A stretch of DNA of 64,000 nucleotides, taken from assembly GCA_963281255.1 (NCBI GenBank), contig OY725492.1:1116001-1180000 (forward strand), in the 5' to 3' direction. This document shows positions 1-8,119 of the stretch, piece after piece (position 1 is the stretch's first letter; each line of letters starts with the position of its first letter). The notes beneath the pieces are model-generated. The model ran no database searches and was not told where the DNA came from. It saw nothing but the letters and a program-made list of their open reading frames with translations. The DNA is from Aphrocallistes beatrix. Lineage: Eukaryota; Porifera; Hexactinellida; Sceptrulophora; Aphrocallistidae. A program made the position numbers and the translations under genes.

Positions 1-1
1 C

Positions 2-818
2 TTTAGGAATGACCACTCGTTTTATTGCCCAAACTTGTACATTTTGATATTTACTACGGGCATTCAATAAGTTCTCGTTATCATAGTATACTTTCCCCAA
101 AACAAGTAATATAATTAATATCAATGCTGCAATTTCTCGAACTACTCTTCTTGATGCTGTATAACTAGTATTAGCCTCTTAATCCAATCCAAAAAACTTT
201 TTTGAAGTCTTCACGTGGTAGTATACCTTTCATATACTGAAAAATCGCCGATCCGAGGTGAGGCCGACTTTCGAATTCCCTCCCTGAAAGGTGTTTCTTC
301 AGCTTAGGGAAGAGCCAAAAGTCGCATGGAGCGAGGTCTGGTGATTGGGGAGGATGATCTAACTCTACAACTCTCAGACTTTCCAACTTTTCCCTTACCA
401 GCTTGGTCTAGTGGGATCGGGCATTATCATGCAATAATCTCAATCCTCGAGTTCCAGTCCTTGGCCGTCGATTATGGTAGAATTTCTCAACCTCAGATAA
501 GCACTCACTCATGTAAAATGATCCAGTAATAGTGGTATTCTTGGGGACACAAATCTGGCACACTGGACCATAAGAATCAAAAAATATGCAGTACATAACC
601 TTGGGGTTCCGGAAGTCATGTCGGGGGATCATTGGTGGGTCCTGGCCTTTAGCTACCCATACTTTGCTAGCTTCACTGCCTTAACCTTTCATAGTACCAT
701 TTCACAATGGTGACTTTCATTTCAGTCTCTAAAGGCAATGACATAATCTAACGGGATTTTTGCTAGTAAATATCAAAATGCATAAGTTTGGGCAATAAAA
801 CGAGTGATAATTCCTAAA
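2..818 (-). mobile_element. Internally deleted mariner element with about 54-bp inverted repeats
   Basis: The first and last roughly 54 bases (2-55 and 765-818) are inverted repeats of each other (TTTAGGAA...CACTCGTTTTATTGCCC). They enclose a minus-strand mariner transposase remnant. The element is about 0.8 kb, against about 1.3 kb for a full mariner, so the middle of the transposase has been lost. The left end lies at the window edge, so its TA target duplication cannot be checked. Confidence 0.85.
171..744 (-). pseudogene. mariner transposase remnant (DD34D)
   Basis: Reading from 744 downwards, a short N-terminal piece beginning MSLPLETEMK is followed, after an internal deletion and frame change, by the C-terminal catalytic half. 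HDNARSH carries the second aspartate and SPDLAPCDFWLF the third. Exactly 34 residues separate these aspartates, which is the mariner DD34D spacing. The helix-turn-helix region and the first catalytic aspartate are absent. An in-frame TAG directly after HDNARSH (near 406-408) splits the remaining frame. Established knowledge: mariner transposases cut and paste at TA. This copy cannot encode an active enzyme. Confidence 0.85.
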
Positions 819-1321
819 AATCTGAGATGAAGTTCCTGAAATATGACATTTTAAAATCAGTAGAGTAGATCCAGTGTATTTTTATTTTCGAATGATTTCG
901 AGTTTTTGACATCTGGTTTCGAGTTCCATTCCTCCTTTCAAATGCATTCGGCCTTTGGCCCCCATCATATTCCCACACCTAAAAGCACCAACTTCTTACA
1001 CATTGTACATACAACTTAGGTTCCCGTGAAGAATCTCCCTGCGACCGTTAACGGATTAAAATTATGTTCCGCAGTGATATTTTGACATACTGGTAACAAA
1101 TATCTAAACATCATAGATGTAATCCCTCAAGGGGAGTCCGACAATTCGCAAAACAACAACTCGAAACACCGATAATTAGCAATATATTTCAGCTTTGAAG
1201 AGGGAGCAAACAGATTACAATCAATACATTGAATCACTAAGTGATGTTTTGGTCGCTATGTGCTAATAATTTTAAATACAAATGTAAGTATGAAAACAAT
1301 TAGTATACACGTATCCAACTA

Positions 1322-1542
1322 CCGTAAACTGGGGCAACTTTGGCCCACTATAGCAATTTTAATAAATTACACTCAAACTAATGAATCAATGTAATCACAT
1401 TGCTAATATGTTGAATTAAACATATCCAAGAGTATTTAAACCGCAATATTTTAAGTTTGAGTATATTTTATTAAAATCACCTTGTAGGACAAATTGTAGG
1501 ACAAAGTCACCTCTTAGGGCCAAAGTCACCCCCAGTTTACGG
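1322..1542. mobile_element. Short MITE with 25-bp TIRs and TA flanks
   Basis: The ends are inverted repeats: CCGTAAACTGGGG...TTTGGCCC on the left and GGGCCAAAGT...CCCAGTTTACGG on the right. TA flanks both sides, consistent with a Tc1/mariner-type TA target duplication. About 221 bp, no coding capacity. Confidence 0.7.
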
Positions 1543-1619
1543 TAATGCAAATGGACAAGTTTTGAACTAGCTTATGTTTAGTTCAAAGTGCTATAATTTT
1601 CTGTCAGAATAGGTATCGA

Positions 1620-1706
1620 CAACCTAAGTCACGGAACCCCTATGGAACCCCCGAGTTTCAGGGAACCCTTAAATCACTTTGGCGGAACCCCGGTTGAGAA
1701 GCACTG
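1620..1706 (-). mobile_element. hAT-type terminus (CAGTGCTTCTCAACC) with GGAACCC repeats
   Basis: Read on the minus strand the sequence starts CAGTGCTTCTCAACCGGGG and continues with repeated GGAACCC/GGGTTCC units. This is a terminus type known from hAT MITEs in many animals. Only one end is visible, so it is a truncated or solo terminus. Confidence 0.5.
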
Positions 1707-1708
1707 CG

Positions 1709-1800
1709 TTAGATTACCTGGGGTCATTTCTATTTGTAGCAAAGACCCCACACTTCTAAGGCTTCCCCACCCAAAATGATTTCTATGTCCATTAAAGGAT
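1709..1800. repeat. Dispersed repeat C, copy 1
   Basis: A block starting TTAGATTACCTGGGGTCATT and containing CTTCTAAGG...TCCCC.CCCAAAATGA recurs near 26790-26875, 42012-42135 and 46688-46760. It carries no ORF and its class is unknown. In the 26.8-kb copy it leads directly into a foldback palindrome related to 2130-2225. Confidence 0.55.
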
Positions 1801-2129
1801 ATATATATATAAACACATTAATCAAGCTTTAATAGAAAGAATTACCGTACTAACTTTAAGCAATTGAAGCATGTGTTCCGGTCGAAAAGAGAATATGAAC
1901 TCAATTATGAAATTCTAGTTTACTGTAAACTAATTTGGTTGATAAACTAGAGAGACTGTTGTCTGCTACCATAGAATTCATTGCTATTTCGGAACTCAGC
2001 GCTCAGAAAAGTCCTACAGAACTTTAGCTTATGCTTAAATCACGTTATAGCAAAAAAGGATCCCATATTGAGTACATTTTGAAATACCTTCATTCTAAAT
2101 CCAAATGCTTATTCCATTATTTTGCTCAC

Positions 2130-2225
2130 GTGAAAAAAAATATGTGTCCTGGAACGCAGCGAAAATCGAGAATAGGTCCCTGATTCTCGATTTTCGCTGC
2201 GTTCCAGGACACATATTTTTTTCAC
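2130..2225. repeat. Near-perfect 43-44 bp palindrome with a 9-nt loop
   Basis: The left arm 2130-2173 and right arm 2183-2225 are inverted complements, differing by one base in an A/T run. The loop is 2174-2182. The arms contain TGTCCTGGAACGCAGCG. The sequence just downstream (2226-2370) is repeated at 27287-27440, next to a second version of this foldback, so it belongs to a dispersed element. Confidence 0.8.
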
Positions 2226-2565
2226 AAAACTCACCATATAAAACACAGTTCCCGTTCTTAGACTCGAAAAATCTTATAAAATCATTGAGAATATTCGAAT
2301 TACAATCTCTAAAGACCATAATAACTAAGATTGTTTGAGTTTAATAAATTTTATACCTAATAAAGCTTGGGACAGAACTCAAAAGCCACCCTGTATTTAT
2401 GAAACACCTTGTAATTATGCATTTTCAAGTTAACTAGATATGGTCAAGGGCATACCTGTAGATTTGTCACTTTAGGTTGCTTCAGGCCCTCAGCAAGTCG
2501 AAGGGTGAAGTGACAGGCTACGTCCTTGGATACGTTCTATAATATTTTATACCTTTATTCTATAG

Positions 2566-2636
2566 CTTACGACTTTGTCAATGGATCATTCAACGTCACA
2601 TTTTCACCTGAATCAAACATTTTCAATTCTTCCTGG
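2566..2636 (+). CDS. Putative exon of the adhesion GPCR gene (extracellular segment)
   Basis: A 71-nt exon inferred from an acceptor (pyrimidine-rich ...TTTATTCTATAG, ending 2565) and a donor (GTGAGT from 2637). Translation from 2568 gives a hydrophilic peptide YDFVNGSFNVTFSPES... with three N-glycosylation sequons (NGS, NVT, NSS), as expected for an extracellular region. The exon ends on a codon boundary, which matches the phase-0 start of the next exon at 5807. It is short and rests on splice signals plus phase, so transcript evidence is needed. Exons further upstream are expected but not recognised. Confidence 0.5.
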
Positions 2637-3549
2637 GTGAGTAAATTTTGTTTGCTTTGTTAGCTTCCAATTAGATAGAATTACTTTAGTATTAAACAAC
2701 TTCCAATTATATACTAGGAATGCTTACTCATTTCCTGTTATATTAATCATTTTGGGCGGGGTATACATCTAGTATATGTGGGGTATATAAATCGAAATTG
2801 ATCTCAAGATAAATTCAAATGTCATTAATTAGTGAAACATTCATCCCCAGAGACCATCGGGAAAGCCCAGGTATTGCCTGTGGTCCACCGGGTGCTAACT
2901 AGTGTTGCTATCCCGGATCCTGAGATCCCGTACAAGCATCAACTAATATTAGGAATATTTTACCAAGAAAGGGTCCCGCATAGTCTACGTCCACTCCGCT
3001 CCAAGGACTTTGCGGCCATTCTCAAGGATGTAAAGACATCTTCGTAGGTAAGTGTCTGTTCCACTGACACTGCTCGCATCTGTTTACCTTCTCTTCGAGT
3101 TGATCATCCATACCTGGCCACCAGACAAAGTCTCGGGCAATACTCTTCATTCTGGAGATCCCGGAGTGTCCTTGGTGGATTAAGTTGGTGATAATCTCCT
3201 GAGCCTTTGGAATCATGACTCTGCTTCCACGGAGGATGCATCCATCGTGGAAACTAAGTTCATCTCGCTACGCTTAAAATGCACCCAGGAAACCTCATCA
3301 GGTAGCTCCGATCCTTGGAACAGAGAGTAACGAACCCGAAATACGTAACATTGGGTCACAGTCAGTCATCTGTTTGATTTTCTGGGCATTCTTGAAATGT
3401 TCATCATCAGTTTTCCCGGTCACCAGTATATCATCCAAATACACACCGACTTTCTAAATACCATTCAGAATGTTCTCAATTGTCCTCTGAAAATCGCAGG
3501 AGGTGAGGAAATGCCAAATGGTAAACGGTTATATTTATAAAGTCCATTA

Positions 3550-4583
3550 TCCTTACTATTAAAACTCGATTAATGTGTATATATGTATATATCCTTACAA
3601 TTAAAACACGATTAATGTATATTTATTTATTTATATATACAGTGGAACCTGTATATAACGGCCACCCAAGGGACTGGACAAAATTGGCCGTTATACACAG
3701 GTGACCGTTATATACAGGTGATTGTCTTAATCCCCAAAAGCTATCAACGTAGTGAAATGAATATCAAGTTTTTAGAAATCTATTACTTGAAGTAATATAA
3801 TGAAACTTGTTTATCGTTCGTAACAGGTCATGTCATAAACACATAAAAAGGTGAAAAAGGTGATGGTCGTTATAGACAGGTAGTGACCATTTAGACAGAT
3901 GATGGCCGTTATACACAGTTTTTGGGTCAGTAAGGGACTGCAAATAGGTGGCCGCTGGTCGCGTTGAGCAGGTGACCGCTATACACAGGGTCAATATTAT
4001 GGAATTTCGGACGGGACTGTTCGATGGTGACCGCTATAGACAGGTGACCGTTATACAGAGTGGCCGTTATAGCAGGTTCGACTGTATATCTATATATATA
4101 TATCTGTAACGAATTGATTGAAGAAACTGCCGGGCACAGAAAGCTGATTTTTGGCATGTGGGAGTCTTTTGGCTATGGCTCCAGTAAGTTCTGAGCTGAG
4201 ACCAAAATGTATTATGACGTCATTGTCACATTTTTAAAAGTTAAGCAACAGAGTTATTCGAGCATAACTCAGTCATTATAGGAGATAGAAGGCTGAAACT
4301 TTAATAGAATCTGTATACTAACATATCTCACATATGATGCAACTATCATAAAAAAATGATGACTCATCACTTTGTTATGACGTCATCATCACGTATCAAA
4401 ATTTTTAAAATTGACAAATTTGGTCATTTTCCGTGTGATATAGATTATAACAGTAGGACAGACGTATTTAGAGATGTTATCTCCCTTATAATTAGCCAAT
4501 GTAACCCTAGGCGACCGAAGGAACCCTCCGGCGGACACAAAGTGTCCGCCAGCCGCACAGCGCAAGCAAGCGAAGCGCGCTTG
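3550..4583 (+). mobile_element. Helitron-like family A, copy A1 (contains a nested Tigger MITE)
   Basis: Starts TCCTTACTATTAAAACTCG after host A3549 and ends ...AAGCGCGCTTG before host T4584. A second head copy (TCCTTACAATTAAAACACG) starts near 3592. The body carries the shared box CGAATTGATTGAAGAA (near 4110), two TGACGTCA palindromes (4215-4222 and 4378-4385) and a 3' hairpin cluster (GCGGACACAAAGTGTCCGC and CAAGCGAAGCGCGCTTG). Removing 3550-4583 restores the reading frame of the surrounding Gypsy RT, so both ends are defined. No coding capacity: a non-autonomous element. Confidence 0.75.
3640..4084. mobile_element. Tigger/pogo-like MITE with many subterminal repeats
   Basis: Starts CAGTGGAACCTGTATATAACG and ends with the inverted form ...CGTTATAGCAGGTTCGACTG, flanked by TA on both sides. 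Internally it carries numerous copies of a GGTGACCGTTATACACAG-like unit, especially near each end. About 445 bp, no ORF. TIRs of this form are typical of pogo/Tigger elements. It sits inside the TA-rich head region of copy A1. Confidence 0.75.
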
Positions 4584-5174
4584 TTTGTATTAATAGTCAT
4601 AAAACTTTTTTAGTCCTTATCTAGTGGAATTTGTAAATTGGCATGCGCCATGTCTAACTTAGAGAAATATTCTCCACCAACTAAAGATGCTAGGAAATCA
4701 TCGATCCGGGGGAGAGGGTAATTTTCTACATTAGAGGATTGGTTGATAGTAACTTTATAATCTCCACATAGACGAATGTTATCTCCGCTTTTGACCACTG
4801 GCACTACAGTAGATGCCCAATCTGCAAAACGGACCTGGTCGATTACGCTTTGCTCCTGTAGTCGGGTTAACTCTTGTTCTACTCTACCCCGGGGTGCGTA
4901 TGGCACTGCTCTAGCCCTACAATACCAAGGCGGTGCTTTTGGATCAAAGTATAACTTTCCGCTAACCCTTTAGTCCTAGCTCATCGTTGAATATGTCATT
5001 GTGCTTTTCTAGGATCCTCTGAAGCTCATTTGAAGAGAGCCGGTTAAGTTGGTGCATATCAACGTGTGCATATCAAAGTTTTGCGAGCCAATCCCTTCCC
5101 ATGAGACTTGGTCCATCACCCTCAATTACCAAGGGACTAAGTTTATCCACCAATCGTTACCTCGACCTCTCCTT

Positions 5175-5345
5175 TTATCTTTTGCCTTGAAGATCATTAG
5201 CGTTCCGTTCTGCTGACTCCACAGCCTGGGAAATGTCTAACACCTTTTTGTAGGTCATGTTAGCTTCAGAAAGTAGCCTCCGTTGGATATGTCCGTCATT
5301 TATTCCACACACCAATCGATCGCGCAGCACGTCTTGTAATGTATT
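5175..5345 (-). pseudogene. Gypsy gag C-terminal fragment
   Basis: The peptide LRDRLVCGINDGHIQRRLL, followed by a SEANMTYKKVLDI...AVESAERNA segment, matches the conserved 'LRDR-VCGI...IQ-RLLSEA-LT...A...AE' stretch of Ty3/Gypsy capsid C-terminal regions. It lies immediately 5' (minus-strand sense) of the protease-RT linker, as expected. No zinc knuckle is preserved here. Confidence 0.7.
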
Positions 5346-5806
5346 CCTAAATCCGCTTAATAAATGTATATCAATATATAGCCTCCTTTGAACCCACCGC
5401 TTTGGAATTAGCTTAAGGACGGTGTCCCTTCTGTTATAAAGTTCAAAATTATTCAAATCAACCGATCCCGAGCTTGGTTCTATCCAAATATAATATATCT
5501 CTAGCACTTTAGATTGTGCTCATAACAGGTCAGAAATTCGATTTCAATAGAGCCTGTTGTGTAAATGGTATAATAACCAATCAAAATTTTGAAAATATAG
5601 TATACTTAGGATGTACTTATGTTTATATAAATACATACATGTAGTATATACAATCTTAAGCTCAATGTATTCTGGTTGAGTAACGGTTCCGGATATTATA
5701 GTATGCCATTAAAATAATGCAGTTCTGTTTTGTCCATGATCCAGTTTTCGATTTTTATTTTCAGTCCTTATTTACTTGTACTATATTCATTGTTATTCTT
5801 ATTTAG

Positions 5807-6095
5807 GCATACAGAGTGATCCCTCCTTTTGCGTCTGAGCATCTAGTTCAACTAAAGATATTTTCAACACAAATATTCCATTATCAATTTTTCCATCAAG
5901 ATATCTGGTACACTCGAGAAAGAAACATAGAATATTACCTTTTTTCCAATCAAACAATGTTTGTTGATACTTTCCCTTATAGACAAGTTGGAATGATTTT
6001 AGAGAGACTCATTTTGAACAAAGAAGATCAGATCATACTTCAATGTGGTTACAACTTCACTGGAGAAATATCGAATGCAGCTTTTAACTATACAG
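5807..6095 (+). CDS. Adhesion GPCR, extracellular exon
   Basis: A 289-nt open exon bounded by a strong acceptor (TTATTCTTATTTAG ending 5806) and donor (ACAG|GTGAGT at 6096). It reads in phase 0 from AYRVIPPFASEH to ...NAAFNYTG, ends in phase 1, and joins exactly to the next exon at 7230. It has sequons (NQT, NFT, NYT) and a cysteine in LQCGYNF, as in an ectodomain segment. No named domain was recognised. It lies upstream of the TSP3/HormR exon, consistent with the N-terminal part of the receptor. Confidence 0.75.
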
Positions 6096-6884
6096 GTGAG
6101 TGCTGGCTGTGTGTATTTCTTGCGTGCTTCCCATACAACTAGTGTTGTAGCGAAACAGTATAGTTTAGTCTGGCTTATCGAGTCTAAGAAGAACAACTGG
6201 GAAAGTTTACCATAATTTTAGTAATGACTTCGTTGACCGAAAGGAAAGAATCTGGGTTAGAAGACATCTATTCTGAGGAACTATTCCAGTTATATGGATA
6301 AAAGCTGGTATTTGCAATTTGACGACATTTACCATTCTTGATTAATGTTTACGTAGTATGTATAGTAGGTCTTGAAATACTTCGTCCGAGCGGGTGCTTT
6401 TATTACAAGTGTACATAAACGATAGAAATGAATCATAGAATTTTAAGAGAAATCAATCTCGCCTAAAGTGACCTAGGTCGGGAACATGGGCTTATCTAAG
6501 TTTTTTAGGATTTTTTGAAAGTTTGTTGCTAGTACATTCTGTCACAATTTGATCTAAATCGGTTCTACACCCCCAGATCTTTACTGTTAAAACTCGAATT
6601 CTTTTTATTTGTAAGTATATATACGATATACAAGTACTACACCGTTTATCAACGAATAGCACCTGTAACTATTATTAATTTTAACTCATTTCCCACCTAA
6701 AGAAAGAATATTTCAGAAATTTAAGAACTTTCAATTAATACTGTATAACTGCATGAATGATTAGATGAATGGTATGAGGGATAATTTAGCAAAGAATTAT
6801 TAATACCCTCTTGGAGGGGCGATTATTCGAAGGCAAAGCTACTATATATACTCTATAAGATATGTATATATGTATAAAATATAC

Positions 6885-7206
6885 TATATATAAATATATA
6901 CACCGAATTGATTGAAGAAACTCCCAGTTGCAGGAAGCGAACTTTTGACATCACACTGGCATACATGCCAACCTGAGCCATGATAAAAACGGGACGCAGC
7001 GTTGAATTCCGCGGGACATGGCGGGACGCAATAGAAAAGTATTGTACATGAGTTAAAAAAAAGCGGGACATAATGGGGAAATTTCATGTAAAAGCGGGAC
7101 ACTCGAGAAAATTAGCTCAATAGAAGAGTGAAAAAAACGGGACAGTTGGCAAGTATACACTGGAGTATTTTCTAGCCGCGCTACTCAAATGCACGAAGCG
7201 AGCTTG
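6885..7206 (+). mobile_element. Degenerate family A-like Helitron remnant (A2)
   Basis: The 5' box (CCGAATTGATTGAAGAAACT near 6903) and the 3' end (CACGAAGCGAGCTTG ending 7206, followed by T) are preserved. Most of the body has been lost, and a short MITE (6960-7156) occupies the middle. It ends only 23 bp before the acceptor of the next GPCR exon. Confidence 0.5.
6960..7156. mobile_element. MITE with ATACWTGCCAAC termini and 7-bp target duplication
   Basis: Left end CATACATGCCAAC, right end the inverted GTTGGCAAGTAT, flanked by ACACTGG at 6953-6959 and 7157-7163. The interior has several GCGGGAC units. A related terminus is near 32867 (CATGCCAACTGCCCCG). Family not assigned. Confidence 0.6.
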
Positions 7207-7229
7207 TTAAGTTCTTTTTTACTTTCTAG

Positions 7230-7627
7230 ACCTGACATGCAGAGATGAATATTGCTACTTGGATACAGATAATGACACTTATCCAGATCAAGTTTCTTTC
7301 TGTCCACATTTTAATATGTCCTGTAAGGATAATTGTCCTAACGAATATAATCTTGATCAGAATGATTGTGACAATAATGGCATAGGAGATGTATGTGACA
7401 ATACGTGTGAACCAGAGACAGATAGTCTATTCAATCTCTACTGGAAGTGCACTAAAGGTGGAGAGGTTGCTCTAGTTAACTGTCCTAATAGTACGAACAC
7501 TGCTCGTCGTATGTGTGAGCAATCTGGGGATTGGAGTTTGAATATCGACACCTCTGATTGTGTCTCTAATGAATATGGAAGCATTAGTAATGTAACCTCA
7601 GTGGAAGGCCTAGATATTGTGATTCAA
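7230..7627 (+). CDS. Adhesion GPCR, exon with TSP type-3-like repeats and hormone-receptor domain
   Basis: Acceptor TTTTTTACTTTCTAG ends at 7229; donor GTAAGT begins at 7628. The reading frame continues phase 1 from 6095 and leaves in phase 0. The first half is a calcium-binding thrombospondin type-3-like stretch: DTDNDTYPD...FCP, then CPNEYNLDQNDCDNNGIGD and VCD, rich in alternating Asp and Cys. The second half fits the hormone-receptor (HormR) domain: YWKCTKGGE...NCPNS, then RRMCEQSGDWS and DC. Known of the family: HormR lies N-terminal to GAIN in many adhesion GPCRs. TSP3 repeats in such a receptor are unusual. The link to 21190 is by phase and domain order across a 13.6-kb intron. Confidence 0.8.
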
Positions 7628-7715
7628 GTAAGTGCAAATATGTAATCAACTTTTCATATCTCCCCGATCAAAATGTACGACTTATAAGTGTGCTACAACA
7701 AATTATAATTAATAA

Positions 7716-8107
7716 CAAGCGCGCTTCGCTTGCTCGCGCTCCGACACAGGCAAACACAGCGTGTCCGCCGAAGGTGCCCTTTGGGTGCCTGGGGTCACAT
7801 TGATTAATTATAAGGGTGATAACATCTATAAATACGTCTGTCCTACTGTTATAATCGATATCGCATGAATTTAACCAAATTTGTCAATTTTTAAATTTTT
7901 GATGCGTAATGATGACATCATAATAGAGTGATGAGTCATCATTTTTTTACAATAGTTGCATCATATGCGTGGTATATTAATTTACACATTCTATTAAAAC
8001 TTCAGCCTTCTATAACCTAAAATAGCTGAGTTATAGTCGAAAAACTGAAATTTCTAATTATAAGAAGGTAACAATGACGTCATAATTCCATGATGACTCG
8101 ACATTTT
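7716..8107 (-). mobile_element. Helitron-like family A, copy A3 (5' truncated)
   Basis: In reverse orientation it starts with the 3' end CAAGCGCGCTTCGCTTG after host A7715, passes through the hairpin module and the conserved body with a TGACGTCA palindrome, and stops at about 8107 where LINE sequence begins. Its head may be the detached TTAATCAAGTTTTAATAGTAAGGA piece near 12034-12059, beyond the LINE. That would make the LINE an insertion into A3; this is inference. Confidence 0.65.
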
Positions 8108-8119
8108 ACTCCTTGATCG

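Larger units (their letters stand above)
2840..5150 (-). pseudogene. Gypsy pol remnant: RT and integrase
   Basis: The linker motif VIEGDGPSLMGRDWL lies near 5075-5145. The RT N-terminal half is 4610-4906 (GDYKVTINQ, YPLPRIDDFLASL, FSKLDMAHANLQIPL). It resumes after the insertion with RLPFGISS and YLDDILVTG, the YxDD catalytic motif, near 3360-3545. The integrase H2C2 zinc module is at 3022-3216 (HQGHSG...WWPGMD...CEQC). Below it, the start of the integrase core (VDYAGPFLGK) is interrupted by a stop. A TAA follows LQIPLDKD, and a further stop lies within the RT second half. Established family: Ty3/Gypsy. Not functional. Confidence 0.8.
2840..5510 (-). mobile_element. Ty3/Gypsy LTR-retrotransposon remnant, interrupted by a Helitron-like element
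   Basis: Read from high to low coordinates, the order is gag C-terminus, protease-RT linker, reverse transcriptase, integrase zinc-binding domain and the start of the integrase core. This is the Ty3/Gypsy pol order. No LTRs were recognised. The RT is split by the 3550-4583 insertion. Stops and frameshifts show it is dead. Confidence 0.8.

Noticed and set aside
2095-2338. Overlapping ORFs on both strands
   Set aside because: They run through a palindrome, which mirrors open frames on both strands. No domain is visible.
3927-4157. Minus-strand ORF with repeated AVTIEQ/YSGHLLNATSG-like peptide
   Set aside because: It is produced by the subterminal repeats of the Tigger MITE.
4510-4583. GC-rich hairpin cluster as a tRNA or other structured RNA gene
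   Set aside because: The hairpins do not form a cloverleaf and the module is always at the end of A/B repeats.
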